A stretch of 64,000 nucleotides of DNA from Planctomycetaceae bacterium (GCA_021732845.1 JAKFUF010000035.1:1-64000), one strand, 5' to 3'. Shown: positions 54,861 through 64,000, counted from the stretch's first letter. A program made the numbers and translations. Notes: a model not told the origin generated them from the sequence alone.

Positions 54861-55799
54861 TCACTCCTGCGATTTCTTCATCTCGGCCGCCGCTTTTTCA
54901 AACTTGGCGATCCAGCGCTCCGGGTCTTCCTCGAACGCCGCCTTGCACCCAGTGCAGCACACCGTGTAACTCTTGCCGTTGTGGCTCACCGAGATCGTCC
55001 CCAGGCCACCGGAAACCACGCACTTCGGACCGGGATTGTCGCTGTCTGTCACGGCGAAGCTGGTGTTCTTGCGCTGGATCCCCACCACGTCCAACTGGGT
55101 GAACTTGTTGCCCCGCGCCGGCTTGCGGGACACCGACAAGTGGTAGCGGTTGTTTTCCTGTTGGGCGAGTTCCAGGCGGTACTGCTCCCCCTCGGCGGGC
55201 TCGACCTGCACCAGGTCGAGCTTGAAGGACCACTGGAGCTTCTTCCCATCACTTTCCTGCTTGGGCTCGCCGCCTTCTTTCCAGGTGCCTTCAAACTGCC
55301 GGCGTTCCTTCTCGGCAGATTCCGTCGTCAGGCGGAAAAGGTGCTTTTCGGGCAGATACGTGAGCCACCCCTTGGCGAAATAGGGACTTTTGTCGGACAC
55401 AAATGTCACAGCGGGCTGGTTCTTGTCCGTCTTGAAATCCCACACCCAGGTCAGATTGTCGACACGGGCAAACCCATCGAACTGCTTTTTGGTCTTCCCC
55501 TCCCAGTCACCCAGCAGCACTTGAAATGGCTGCAATGCCTCCACGACAGACTGTTCTTTCTCGTCCTGTCCTTCCGCGCCGTGGGAATGGCCATGTCCGG
55601 CGGGTTTCGATCCACTGTCGCCGAACGACAACGAACCGCTCTCTTCTTCGCCTCCTGAAGGCTCATCTGCCTCCACCACCTCCGATTTGGCTCGTTTGAC
55701 CGTCTTTTTGGCTCCGGACTTCGCGGGCTTGGGCGTCTCGCTGCAACCGGCTCCGCAGAGGGCGACCACGAGGATCAGACAGAGGGATCGGAGCAGCAT
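54861..55799 (-). CDS. Lipoprotein with C-terminal YHS/TRASH-like metal motif
   Basis: 312 aa from ATG 55799 (the frame is open to 56003, but this start gives a lipoprotein signal with lipobox VALCGAGC, Cys19). A charged Lys/Glu/Gly/His stretch (with GHGHSHGA) follows the signal. A middle domain of ~150 residues (start VVEALQPFQVLLGDWEGK) resembles lipocalin/DUF1579-like proteins that bind small molecules. The C-terminus has VSHNGKSYTVCCTGCKAAF, a YHS/TRASH-type metal-binding segment. It lies 145 nt downstream of a FtsX-like permease on the same strand. Metal-linked function is inference. Confidence 0.7.
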   Translation of the reverse strand: MLLRSLCLILVVALCGAGCSETPKPAKSGAKKTVKRAKSEVVEADEPSGGEEESGSLSFGDSGSKPAGHGHSHGAEGQDEKEQSVVEALQPFQVLLGDWEGKTKKQFDGFARVDNLTWVWDFKTDKNQPAVTFVSDKSPYFAKGWLTYLPEKHLFRLTTESAEKERRQFEGTWKEGGEPKQESDGKKLQWSFKLDLVQVEPAEGEQYRLELAQQENNRYHLSVSRKPARGNKFTQLDVVGIQRKNTSFAVTDSDNPGPKCVVSGGLGTISVSHNGKSYTVCCTGCKAAFEEDPERWIAKFEKAAAEMKKSQE

Positions 55800-55944
55800 G
55801 GCGCAATCTCGGGGGAAAACCAGTTTTCCGTACAGCACGGGGTGAATGTTCATTCTGCCGAAGACTTGAAGGTCCGACAAGGCGATTCGAGCGAGGCAAG
55901 CCTCACCGCGATCATACCGCCGAGTTTCAAACCGGTACGACCGA

Positions 55945-57414
55945 TTATCGCAGCGACTCCAGCGGGCGGACGAGCATGGCCGAAATGGCAGGGACGAAGC
56001 CACCGATTCCGCCCATCAGCAGCGACAACAGCAGTCCGCCGGAGAGAATCTCGGGGCTGACCGCCAGCTTGAGTACCACGAACTTGCTGCTGCCACCCTG
56101 GCCGGCACTGACCACGCTCTTGGCCGTCGCACCATCGGCCAGCATGCCCACGGCACAGCCCAGGAGGCCTCCCACCAAGGCGATGCACAGCGACTCCAAA
56201 AGGAATGACATCAGCACATGACGGCGGCGGAAGCCCACGATCCGCAGCACGCCAATGTCTTTCTTGCGCTGCGAGATGGCGGCAAACATCGTGTTCATGA
56301 CGCCGCACCCACCGCCGATCGCCATGATTCCAGCCACGAACACCGCGGCGTACAGAAACGTTTTGCTGTTCTCGGCCAGTTTGGCAAAGTACTCCGATTC
56401 GGGCATGGCATTCAAAGCCGCGCCTTTGAATTCCTTCAAACTGGTGGCGAGCTTGTGGGCGCTGTCGCTGGCGGTCTGCCGCGTCTGGATCTGTTTCTTG
56501 AGAATCCGCAGCGCCTTGCCATGGTCGTCGAGGACCACCGCCGCACCTGTCTCGTTGACAAGTTCACCTTCCACGATCTGGCCGTCTTTCAGCTCAATTT
56601 TCTCCCCGCTCCGGAGGACGATGGTGGAGACATTCTCTTTGCCGAAAATCGGACCGACCAGTGTTCGCTTGGCCCACACTTCGGAGTCGAAGGTTGAGCC
56701 ACTGGAGTTGAGGACGCCGCTGACCACCCACAAGCGGTCCCCCAGGTCAAACGTCTCGCCGACTTGAAGCGGTTTCTTTCCCGGGCGGTCGCCGCCCATG
56801 TCGGCCGCCAGTCCCGAACCCAGCACCGCCTGGATGGCGGTCTTCCCGTCGACCGTAGCCACGCCCTTGGTGGCGTCGAACCATTTGCTGTCCGCCGGCA
56901 AGTCCAGACCGTGAATCCGCCCGGCAATCACGGGATCCTCAATACCCCGGACCTGCACGAACCGCCGCCGTGTCTTCTCACCGGGGGCCGTTGGGATCTG
57001 CTGATTGACAATGATGTAGACTTCCTTGCTGCTCAGCGGAATCTCTTCGCCCCCCCGCTCGAACCGAAGCACGCCTGGCTGCCGGTCGATGTCCGTCGAA
57101 TCGGTAAAGTTCAAATTGCTGAATGTCTCATCCGTGGCTCCGTCCGAAAGCACAATGACGTTGCCCGGCTGCCCGCTCTGCACCGTGAGCTGATACATCC
57201 CGTTGACGAATGCCAGCATGAACGTCATCAGCCCGATCACCAGGGTGAAGGCGAGTGCCGTCATGAGGGTCGTCCGCCAGCGGACCACCAGATTACGGAA
57301 GTTGTACGTCAGCGGCACCTGCCCCAGCAGGGCCAGCAGCAGCATGAACGCCAGGCCCGCGGCGACTGACGAGAACAGGACCAGCCGCAGATTGTTCTGG
57401 ATAAATAAGAGCAT
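55945..57414 (-). CDS. ABC transporter permease, FtsX/MacB type
   Basis: 489 aa. Two N-terminal hydrophobic helices (first ~12-30, second ~48-75) are followed by a periplasmic MacB-like domain of ~260 residues (with RFVQVRGIEDPVIAG and GSGLAADMGGDRPG). Three C-terminal helices carry the FtsX pattern: RKKDIGVLRIVGFRRRHVLM, SLCIALVGGLLGCAVGM and a last helix before PLESLR. Usual members have a partner ATPase; none is adjacent. The likely partner in its operon is the downstream lipoprotein, as in tripartite efflux or lipoprotein-sorting systems. The substrate is unknown. Confidence 0.85.
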   Translation of the reverse strand: MLLFIQNNLRLVLFSSVAAGLAFMLLLALLGQVPLTYNFRNLVVRWRTTLMTALAFTLVIGLMTFMLAFVNGMYQLTVQSGQPGNVIVLSDGATDETFSNLNFTDSTDIDRQPGVLRFERGGEEIPLSSKEVYIIVNQQIPTAPGEKTRRRFVQVRGIEDPVIAGRIHGLDLPADSKWFDATKGVATVDGKTAIQAVLGSGLAADMGGDRPGKKPLQVGETFDLGDRLWVVSGVLNSSGSTFDSEVWAKRTLVGPIFGKENVSTIVLRSGEKIELKDGQIVEGELVNETGAAVVLDDHGKALRILKKQIQTRQTASDSAHKLATSLKEFKGAALNAMPESEYFAKLAENSKTFLYAAVFVAGIMAIGGGCGVMNTMFAAISQRKKDIGVLRIVGFRRRHVLMSFLLESLCIALVGGLLGCAVGMLADGATAKSVVSAGQGGSSKFVVLKLAVSPEILSGGLLLSLLMGGIGGFVPAISAMLVRPLESLR

Positions 57415-57703
57415 CAGCAGGATTGATCGCAGGCAGGAATGGGAGCTTTGCCGAATTCATTGGCATGATTGCAACAGGTTGGCCGCGTTTCGGCAATTCT
57501 GGAGCATGCCAGCGAGGGACTTGCAACCCGACGTCAGAAAGGCCGGGATGTCAAACAGCGTCGCTTAAACGCTTACGTATCGGAATACAAGGTGGCCAGC
57601 CTTGGCGAACTGACACACATTGACAACGAATGCCGTGTCAGTCACCTTACATCAAATGATATCGATGCGTCCCCGAAAGGTTGGTTTCTTGCGGACAGAA
57701 CCC

Positions 57704-59062
57704 ATGTTGCCTGATGCTTTTCACCGCCGCCATTTTCTGCGGCTTGGCGCGCTGGGACTCGGTGGCTCGACATTGGCCAATCTGCTCCAGCTTCAGGCGC
57801 AAGCCAAAACGGATGTGCCGGCCCCCGCAAAATCGGTGATCATGATCTGCCTGCCGGGCGGGCCCAGCCACATCGACATGTACGACCCCAAACCGGATGC
57901 CCCGGTGGAATTCCGGGGGGAGTTCTCGACGATTCGCACCAACCTGCCGGGACTGAACGTCACAGAACACATGCCGCTGCAGGCACAGATCGCCGACAAG
58001 ATGTCGGTGATTCAGGGGATCAAGTGGCTCGGGCGGCACGATCCGTACGAACTCCTCAGTGGCTACGCTTCGGCTCAAACCGGCCAGATTCGCGCCCGCG
58101 AAAAATGGCCGGCATTCGGCTCAGTCGTGAGCCGTATCCGCAGTGAGCAAGCAAAACACAGCGCGAGTTCCATGCCGCCGTACGTCAATCTGAATGACAT
58201 CCGCACCGTTCCAGAAACAGATGATCCCGAAGTTCCGCGTTATATGGGTCCAGAGCACGGGCCGTTCCGTCCCAGTGGGCCGGGCCTGGCCAATTTGCGG
58301 TTGCCTGAGGGCGTTACTTCTACCCGTTTGGACGAACGGCACACCCTGCTGAAGCAGTTCGACCAATCCCGCCGCGCCGCCGAGGCCTCCGAAAAAATGC
58401 AGGTGCTGGACGAGTTCCAGCGGCGGGCCATCGGGATGGTCAACTCCGGTGCCGTCTACCAAGCGCTGGACCTGGAACGGGAAGACCCCAAGGTCCGCGC
58501 GCGTTTCGAAGGGTGTACCGACCTGCTGTTGGCGCGGCGTCTGGTCGAGGCGGGCGTCTCCGTGGTCACCGTGGCTCAAGGCGGCGTGCAGCGCGGCCCG
58601 GGCCTGCCGGTGTTCGGCACCTGGGACACACATGCGGAGAACTTTCCGCACATGAAAACGTTGGTGCCAGCCTATGACAGGGCAATCTACACCTTTCTGA
58701 CAGATCTCTACGAACGGGGACTCGACAAGCAGGTGGCGGTGGTCATCTGGGGTGAGTTCGGCCGCAGCCCGCGCATCGGCGATGAATCACGCGTCTTGGG
58801 CAGCAAATACGCCACCGGCCGCGGCCACTGGTGGGATGCCGGCTTCGCCGTCGTCGCCGGCGGCGGACTCCGCATGGGCCAGGTCGTGGGCCAAACCGAC
58901 GCCCGCGCCGAACGCAACCTCGGCAAACCCTACACGCCGCAAAACGTCCTTTCGACAATCTATCGCGTCCTTGGCATCGACCCCTCCCGAGCCTTCCCCG
59001 ACTACCAAGGCCGGCCGATTCATCTGCTCGACGACCGGGATCCGGTCCGGGAACTGCTTTAA
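57704..59062 (+). CDS. Tat-exported DUF1501 protein
   Basis: 452 aa from ATG 57704 (the frame is open from 57620, but this start puts the Tat motif at its usual place). RRHFLRLGALGLGG at residues 8-21 is a twin-arginine signal. DUF1501 signatures follow: IMICLPGGPSHIDMYDPKP, NLPGLNVTEHMPL, TWDTHAENFPHMK and WGEFGRSPRIG, which look like an alkaline-phosphatase/sulfatase-type fold with metal-binding Asp/His residues. It is typically encoded next to a DUF1549/DUF1553 protein, but here it stands alone; a DUF1553 gene lies ~38 kb away. Its substrate is unknown. Confidence 0.9.
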   Translation: MLPDAFHRRHFLRLGALGLGGSTLANLLQLQAQAKTDVPAPAKSVIMICLPGGPSHIDMYDPKPDAPVEFRGEFSTIRTNLPGLNVTEHMPLQAQIADKMSVIQGIKWLGRHDPYELLSGYASAQTGQIRAREKWPAFGSVVSRIRSEQAKHSASSMPPYVNLNDIRTVPETDDPEVPRYMGPEHGPFRPSGPGLANLRLPEGVTSTRLDERHTLLKQFDQSRRAAEASEKMQVLDEFQRRAIGMVNSGAVYQALDLEREDPKVRARFEGCTDLLLARRLVEAGVSVVTVAQGGVQRGPGLPVFGTWDTHAENFPHMKTLVPAYDRAIYTFLTDLYERGLDKQVAVVIWGEFGRSPRIGDESRVLGSKYATGRGHWWDAGFAVVAGGGLRMGQVVGQTDARAERNLGKPYTPQNVLSTIYRVLGIDPSRAFPDYQGRPIHLLDDRDPVRELL

Positions 59063-59286
59063 ACTTCCATTTGGTCGGTTTGCATCGTCGCCCGCGAAAC
59101 TCGTAGAATAGGCTTCCTAGCCCGTTCCTGGGTGATCTACGCCGCTTAGGCAGTCTTGTGAGGTGCTGGCTCTGGGATAGGGGGCCGTGTTGGCGGTGAG
59201 GCACCGGACTGTCGCGCAATCCGATCAACCTTGGGATTGCCGAGCTTTCTACGATTCAGCAACCGCTCATCGGTCCACCCAACAAT

Positions 59287-59320
59287 GCAGCCACGGATCC
59301 GTTGCCAGACCCGTGGCTGC
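59287..59320 (-). terminator. Hairpin downstream of the VWA lipoprotein gene
   Basis: GCAGCCACGG (59287-59296) pairs perfectly with CCGTGGCTGC (59311-59320) around a 14-nt loop. It lies 37 nt past the stop of the minus-strand VWA gene and 225 nt past the convergent DUF1501 stop. There is only a weak T-rich stretch after it on the minus strand. Confidence 0.5.
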
Positions 59321-59356
59321 CCCTGTTGCACACATTGTGTCACAGTCACCAATGAG

Positions 59357-61072
59357 TCATTGGCGCGGACCCGCCGAAACCGAGCGGTTGCCGGTGGCCA
59401 GCCGCTGGGCGGAGCGGACGAGTTCTAGGAACTCTGTGCGGTAGCCAGCTTTGTCATCACCCTTGGCCGTCTGGGCGATTTCCAGCACCGCGGGCAGCGT
59501 GGCGTTTCCCTTGTAGGGCGAGTCCCGCAGGATCATGCCGAAGGCAGCCACGGCAGCGGCCCACGCGCAGTCGGGCGAGGCTTGGGAGAACGCCAGGCCA
59601 CGGTCCATCGCCGAGAACTCCAGCAACTGGCTCTCGGCGGCGTCCGGCTGCTTGTAGCGGAGCCGCACGGTCAACAGCTTGTCGCCCGCGGGTTCCCCCG
59701 TCGCCCGACCGACAGGCACATCCGACACGGCCGGCACCAGTTCATAGAGTGCGGTGACGGTGTGTCCCGCGCCAATCTCACCGGCGTCCTTCTGGTCGTT
59801 GTCAAAATCCTGATGGGCCAGGATCCGGTTCTCGTAGCCGATCAGCCGGAACGACGCGACCTTGGCCGGGTTGAAGTCCACCTGAATTTTGACATCCTTG
59901 GCGATCGTCATCAGGGTGCCTTGAATCTGATCAACAAACACCTTCTTGGCTTCGTTCAGGGTGTCGATGTAGGCGTAGTTGCCGTTGCCCTTATCGGCGA
60001 GCTGTTCCATTGTCGCGTCTTTGAAGTTGCCGGAGCCAAACCCCAGCATTGTCAGGAACACGCCGCCTTTCGCCTGCTGCTCCACGAGACTGACCAGTGA
60101 GTTGCGGTCGGTGACGCCAACATTGAAGTCGCCATCGCTGCACAGGATGACACGGTTGACTCCTTTGGGGACGAGATGATCGGCAGCGACACGGTACGCC
60201 AGTTGGATTCCCTCGCCGCCATTGGTGGAACCGCCTGCCTGCAGGTTTTCCAGTGCGGCCAGGATTTCGCGTTTCTTGTCGCCGGTGGTCGAGTCGAGCA
60301 CCATCCCGGCCGCACCGGCGTAGACGACGATCGCCACGCGGTCGTTTTCGGTCAACTGGTCCACCAGCAACTTCAGGCCGGCTTTGACGAGCGGCAGTTT
60401 GTTGGGGTCCTGCATCGAGCCAGAGACATCGACCAGAAACACCAGGTTGCTGACAGGCCGAGCGTCGGACGCAATGGTCTTGCCCTGCAGGCCGATCCGC
60501 ACCAGTTGGTGCTCGGGGTTCCACGGGCACGCGACCGCTTCCAGGTTCACCGAAAACGGCACATCTTTCGACGGCGGCGGATAGGCGTAGGTGAAGTAGT
60601 TGATCATCTCTTCAATGCGGACCGCTTCCTTCGGCGGCAGACGCCCCTGATTCAGATCGCGACGGATGATGCTATAGGAAGCCGTGTCGACATCAATGGA
60701 GAACGTCGACAGGGTGTTGGAAGCGCTGACCGGCAGGAAGGAATTGTCGACCACACCCTCATAGGCTTCCTGGTTGGCGACAGGCTCGGAGTCGCTGGCG
60801 GCGGCAAGGGCATCCAATGACGCTTTCTCGGCGGGATGCGGTGTCGCGCCTGCCGGTCCGGGCGGCATCACTGGCAGCGCCATTCCACCTACGGGAGCGG
60901 ACAGCGGTACGCTAGCATTCGGCATGGCCGAGGCGGTTTTTGCTTCGCCAGCAGCATCGACAGCGTAACCGCCTCTCGCTGGCGTTGTGGGTGCAGGCTG
61001 GGGATCTCCAGTTGAGCAGCCAGCCACCGCCAGCAACAATCCAAACACTCCAGTTGTTGACCAACTGCGCAT
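59357..61072 (-). CDS. YfbK-like VWA-domain lipoprotein
   Basis: 571-aa lipoprotein (lipobox LLAVAGC, Cys19), then a long Pro/Ala linker. The N-terminal domain typical of YfbK (FSIDVDTASYSIIRRDLNQG) precedes a VWA domain with a MIDAS: FLVDVSGSMQDPNKLPLVK, with a downstream Asp in ILCSDGDFNVGVT. The C-terminal DUF3520-like domain has KIQVDFNPAKVASFRLIGY. It is likely to bind a divalent metal and a partner protein at the outer face of the cell membrane. It stands alone as a transcription unit; the divergent helicase gene starts 747 nt away. Confidence 0.88.
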   Translation of the reverse strand: MRSWSTTGVFGLLLAVAGCSTGDPQPAPTTPARGGYAVDAAGEAKTASAMPNASVPLSAPVGGMALPVMPPGPAGATPHPAEKASLDALAAASDSEPVANQEAYEGVVDNSFLPVSASNTLSTFSIDVDTASYSIIRRDLNQGRLPPKEAVRIEEMINYFTYAYPPPSKDVPFSVNLEAVACPWNPEHQLVRIGLQGKTIASDARPVSNLVFLVDVSGSMQDPNKLPLVKAGLKLLVDQLTENDRVAIVVYAGAAGMVLDSTTGDKKREILAALENLQAGGSTNGGEGIQLAYRVAADHLVPKGVNRVILCSDGDFNVGVTDRNSLVSLVEQQAKGGVFLTMLGFGSGNFKDATMEQLADKGNGNYAYIDTLNEAKKVFVDQIQGTLMTIAKDVKIQVDFNPAKVASFRLIGYENRILAHQDFDNDQKDAGEIGAGHTVTALYELVPAVSDVPVGRATGEPAGDKLLTVRLRYKQPDAAESQLLEFSAMDRGLAFSQASPDCAWAAAVAAFGMILRDSPYKGNATLPAVLEIAQTAKGDDKAGYRTEFLELVRSAQRLATGNRSVSAGPRQ

Positions 61073-61819
61073 GATGCATGCGTCCTGAATGAGAACGGGA
61101 TAAAACGCCGCATGCCGGGCAACTGCGCCGGCCGGCGCGAAGCTCCTGAAATCAACGATCCATCGTCAACGGGACTGGCTTCCAGAATAGAAGGCATAGT
61201 CCGACACACAGCAACCAGGCACCGTTGTGGAGGTGCGTTGGTTTGCCTGAATTCCGTCAATCCTTAGGATGCGCGAGGCCCCCGGTTTGTTCCCGACATT
61301 CTGTCATTTTTTAAGAAATCGAGAATTCACGTCGCTCCTCATTTGAATTCGTCCGGCATCGGTGGCTTCAGCGGGCGACCAGGCAAGGCTGGCCAGTTTT
61401 CAAAAAATCAGCCGGAACACGTGAGGATCGGAACATCAAGAGGTGGGCGTTTGTGGATGCTGACCGGCGGTGCGAAAGCGGGTGATGATTCGTGTCATTC
61501 GCAAGATTCGTGGCAATTTTCCAACCTTACGATTCACGGACCGTTCTGCCGACTCGGGGTTTGAAGCCGGCGGCAAATCGGTAGAATGAAGCTGCGAAAG
61601 CCGCAGGCGAAGCGGCAGACTCGCGGGAATTGACGCCCTGTCTGGCTGGTGATTCTGACTGATTACAAGTTGCATGATTCCGAAACACCTGTGGTGGATC
61701 CGCTCGCTGGCGGTCACTTCAGATCCGCTAGCGGTGTTCCGAGGTGATGCAAGGCCGGAGGATCGTGGAGCGCGTCTCAGCGGTCTTTGCTTTCCGCTGA
61801 CATCCAACCTGTACTTTCC
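61073..61819. other. Divergent intergenic region with dispersed repeats
   Basis: 747 nt between the VWA gene and the helicase with no convincing gene. It contains a copy of the ATTCGTG-type repeat (61457-61550) and, at 61680-61742, a stretch with imperfect inverted ends (CCGAAACACC and GGTGTTCCGA) that also contains a direct GATCCGCT pair. The helicase promoter must lie here; no ribosome-binding site is visible before its ATG. Confidence 0.45.
61457..61550. repeat. Dispersed ATTCGTG-type repeat
   Basis: GATGCTGACCG and an ATTCGTG..ATTCG block followed by TTACGATTC.C..ACCGTTYTGCC-like sequence match parts of the element at 44256-44631 (about 20 of 24 bases in the last block). It carries no gene. 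Its presence in two intergenic gaps of one window suggests a family with many genomic copies. Confidence 0.55.
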
Positions 61820-63766
61820 ATGAACCATCTCGACCATCTGAACGCCCCGCAACGCGAGGCGGTGCTCACGCTTTCGGGTCCCTTGCTGCTGTTGGCCGGG
61901 GCGGGCACGGGGAAGACGCGCGTCATCACCTACCGGATGGCCGAGCTGATCCGCAACGGCATGGACGCGACGCGGATCCTGTCGGTGACCTTCACGAACA
62001 AGGCCGCCCGGGAAATGCAGCACCGCATCATGGAGCTGCTGGGCCGGGGGGTGAAGGCGAAGCCCCATGTTTCGACGTTTCACGCCTTGTGTGTGGGAAT
62101 TTTGCGGCAGGAGATCGCCGCGCTTGGGTATCCGCTGAACTTCACGATTTATGACCGCGGCGACCAGGAGTCGGCGGCCCGCACCGCGCTGCGCGACATC
62201 CGCATTGATGCCGCGTCGCTCAAGCCGGCCGATCTGCTGAACCAGATCAGTCAGTGGAAGATGGCCGGAATCCGGCCGGCCCAGGCGGCAGAAATTGCCC
62301 AGTCTGACATGGAGTGCATCGCCGCGTCGGGGTATCGGAAGTACCAGACCAACATCAAGTCCTGTGGAGCGGTGGATTTTGACGACCTGCTGCTGCTCAC
62401 CACGCAGTTGTTTCATGAATTTCCGCACGTCCTCAAGCGCCAGCAGGGCCGCTTTGACACTGTTCAAATCGACGAGTACCAGGACACCAACGGGGTGCAG
62501 TTCGAGCTGATCGAACAACTGGTCAAGCAGCACGGCAACATCTGTGTGGTGGGGGACGACGACCAGTCGATTTATGGCTGGCGCGGGGCCGAACTGCGGC
62601 ACATCCTCAACTTTCAAAACATCTTTCCGGGCACCAAGGTCATCCGCCTGGAGGACAACTACCGCTGCACGGATCAGATTCTGGCACTGGCCAATCGCTT
62701 GGTGCGGCACAACCGCGACCGGCACGACAAGCAGTTGCGGCCACACAAGTTCTCGCGCAACAGCGTGCGGTTTGGCGAGTTCCCCGATGAGCAGGCCGAG
62801 GCCGACAACGTGGTGCGGGACATCTGCCATCACATCCAGTCGGGCAAGGCGAAGCCGGGCGACTTTGCGATTCTGTTTCGCACCAACGAGCAGCCACGGT
62901 TGTTTGAGACGGAACTGCGGCGGCAGCACCTGCCGTATGTGCTGGTCGGAACACAGTCATTCTTCGACCGCCGCGAAGTCCGCGACATGCTGGCGTACCT
63001 GCGGGTGATCGAGCAGCCCCAGGACGAGATTTCGCTGCTGCGGATCATCAATGTGCCGGCGCGGGGGATCGGCGAAACGACAGTCGAAAAGATCCTGGCG
63101 CGGGCCGTGCAGTCGCGCCGCTCGTTCTGGGAGGTCGTGCCGGACGCGGTGGCCGCCGGGGAAGTGACAAAAGGCGCGGCGGCGGCGCTGGCCAGTTTCC
63201 GCAACCTGCTGCAGCAGTTTCGCGACCGCTTCAAGGCGCGGCCGCGGGGCATGAGCGACCTGGTCCGCTCGCTGATCGACGCCATCAAATATGAGGCGGA
63301 AGTCGAGAAGCAATACAAGGATCCGCAGCAACAGTTGATCCGGATGTCGACGCTGGATGAGCTGATCGACGCCATCAAGGAGTTTGAAGAACGAACGGCG
63401 GCACCCTCGCTGGCGGCGTTTCTGGACGAGACGACGCTGGCGGGGAAGGAGCATCCGGGTGACAAGGATGCCAAGATGCAGCAGGACGGCGTCAAACTGA
63501 TGACTCTGCACAGTGCCAAAGGTCTGGAGTTCCCCCACGTGTACCTCGTGGGAATGGAGGAGGGCCTGCTGCCGCACAAGCGCTCGATCGACGATTCCAG
63601 TTCGGCGACAGCGATTGAAGAAGAGCGCCGCCTGGCCTACGTCGGCGTCACCCGCGCCCGTGATTTCCTCACGATCTGCCGGGCGTCCACCCGGATGAAG
63701 TGGGGCAAACGCCGCGAATCTGTCCCCTCACGATTCCTGCACGAAATGCAGCCGGATAAGCGGTGA
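61820..63766 (+). CDS. UvrD/Rep-type ATP-dependent DNA helicase
   Basis: 648 aa from ATG 61820 (the frame is open from 61787, but this start gives the typical N-terminus NHLDHLNAPQREAV). All superfamily 1A motifs are present: AGAGTGKTRVITYRM (motif I), TFTNKAAREM (Ia), VQIDEYQDTN (II), VGDDDQSIYGWRGAE (III), LEDNYRCTDQ (IV), MTLHSAKGLEFPHV (V) and EEERRLAYVGVTRARD (VI). It is shorter than UvrD/PcrA (~720 aa) because the C-terminal Tudor-like extension is missing, so it may be Rep-like. It unwinds DNA 3'-5' in repair or replication restart. Confidence 0.92.
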   Translation: MNHLDHLNAPQREAVLTLSGPLLLLAGAGTGKTRVITYRMAELIRNGMDATRILSVTFTNKAAREMQHRIMELLGRGVKAKPHVSTFHALCVGILRQEIAALGYPLNFTIYDRGDQESAARTALRDIRIDAASLKPADLLNQISQWKMAGIRPAQAAEIAQSDMECIAASGYRKYQTNIKSCGAVDFDDLLLLTTQLFHEFPHVLKRQQGRFDTVQIDEYQDTNGVQFELIEQLVKQHGNICVVGDDDQSIYGWRGAELRHILNFQNIFPGTKVIRLEDNYRCTDQILALANRLVRHNRDRHDKQLRPHKFSRNSVRFGEFPDEQAEADNVVRDICHHIQSGKAKPGDFAILFRTNEQPRLFETELRRQHLPYVLVGTQSFFDRREVRDMLAYLRVIEQPQDEISLLRIINVPARGIGETTVEKILARAVQSRRSFWEVVPDAVAAGEVTKGAAAALASFRNLLQQFRDRFKARPRGMSDLVRSLIDAIKYEAEVEKQYKDPQQQLIRMSTLDELIDAIKEFEERTAAPSLAAFLDETTLAGKEHPGDKDAKMQQDGVKLMTLHSAKGLEFPHVYLVGMEEGLLPHKRSIDDSSSATAIEEERRLAYVGVTRARDFLTICRASTRMKWGKRRESVPSRFLHEMQPDKR

Positions 63767-63828
63767 GCCAGCCCGTTTTCGTAACTCAGGCTGGAAACGT
63801 CCGCTTTTGGAGATGGCGCATCCGCACT

Positions 63829-63888
63829 CACCGGACGGCTTGCGCCGTGCCGCTAAATTTGTAGCGGAAGGGCGCGAGCCCTCCGGTG
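63829..63888. repeat. Long imperfect hairpin, planctomycete-style extragenic palindrome
   Basis: CACCGGACGGCTTGCGCC (63829-63846) pairs with GGCGCGAGCCCTCCGGTG (63871-63888) at about 15 of 18 positions, and CCGCT/AGCGG forms an inner stem around AAATTTGT. It lies 62 nt after the helicase stop. GCGAGCCCTCCGGTG-like sequence is typical of dispersed planctomycete palindromes; it could also terminate the helicase transcript. Confidence 0.5.
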
Positions 63889-64000
63889 ACTGCTGGTGTA
63901 GTCAGACTCGAGTGAAAAACTCCGCGGTTTGACGGTCTGATTGGGGGACTCCCTTGCCGCAGCCAGATTCTGTATCATGGGCGGTTTTCCACTCCGCTTT

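Noticed and set aside
59146-59352. 68-codon minus-strand frame after the VWA gene
   Set aside because: It has no ribosome-binding site, is Arg/Pro-rich, and contains the hairpin that is better read as a terminator.

Overview
The window reads as chromosomal DNA of a planctomycete (Planctomycetota, probably class Planctomycetia). The main evidence is a DUF1549/DUF1553 cytochrome-like protein, a Tat-exported DUF1501 protein, a formylmethanofuran dehydrogenase subunit B (fhcB) of the tetrahydromethanopterin C1 pathway, a Ser/Thr kinase fused to a beta-propeller, very large exported proteins of no known family, and a split cytochrome b/Rieske/aa3-oxidase supercluster. The DNA is GC-rich and many genes overlap by ATGA or TGATG. 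I see no rRNA, tRNA or CRISPR array.

Layout. 1-310: right-hand debris of a possible insertion sequence and a start-less gene remnant. 346-12467 (minus): three-gene operon of two giant exported, membrane-anchored proteins (1168 and 2302 aa; the second looks like two copies of the first joined together) and a DUF2157 membrane protein. 12925-13765 (minus): a small accessory island, with a DUF3990 (ADP-ribosyltransferase-fold) protein and a 98-aa partner, a candidate toxin-antitoxin pair. 14063-16632 (minus): a 2-isopropylmalate/homocitrate-synthase-like gene overlapping fhcB. 16681-19194 (minus): DUF1549/DUF1553 protein.

19343-38693 (minus) is the centre of the window: a 14-gene respiratory supercluster. 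In transcription order it encodes Rieske protein, cytochrome b6-like protein, subunit-IV-like protein, an eight-CXXCH cytochrome of about 1720 aa, two cupredoxin-like proteins, a dihaem cytochrome c lipoprotein, oxidase subunits II and I, haem A synthase, haem O synthase, subunit III, subunit IV and an orphan ABC ATPase. It would make a complete quinol -> (b/Rieske/multihaem c) -> copper protein or cytochrome c -> A-type oxidase chain. The cytochrome b half is of b6f type: it keeps the cysteine that holds haem ci in b6f and has b6-like haem-histidine spacing. The Rieske, subunit IV and subunit III proteins all carry unusual extra segments.

39012-40832 (plus): MFS transporter with a large extracytoplasmic insert. 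40838-48038 (minus): a DAB-like inorganic-carbon module, DabA (DUF2309) with conserved zinc-site residues plus two NuoL/NuoM-type subunits; dabA is separated from them by an 874-nt non-coding stretch that looks like a mobile-element relic with 32-bp inverted ends. 48512-54839 (plus): a DUF4062-nSTAND1 membrane protein followed by a kinase-beta-propeller protein. 54861-57414 (minus): lipoprotein with a YHS/TRASH-like tail and a FtsX/MacB permease. 57704-59062 (plus): DUF1501 protein. 59357-61072 (minus): YfbK-like VWA lipoprotein. 61820-63766 (plus): UvrD/Rep-type helicase. Several dispersed palindromic or repeat elements lie in the gaps.
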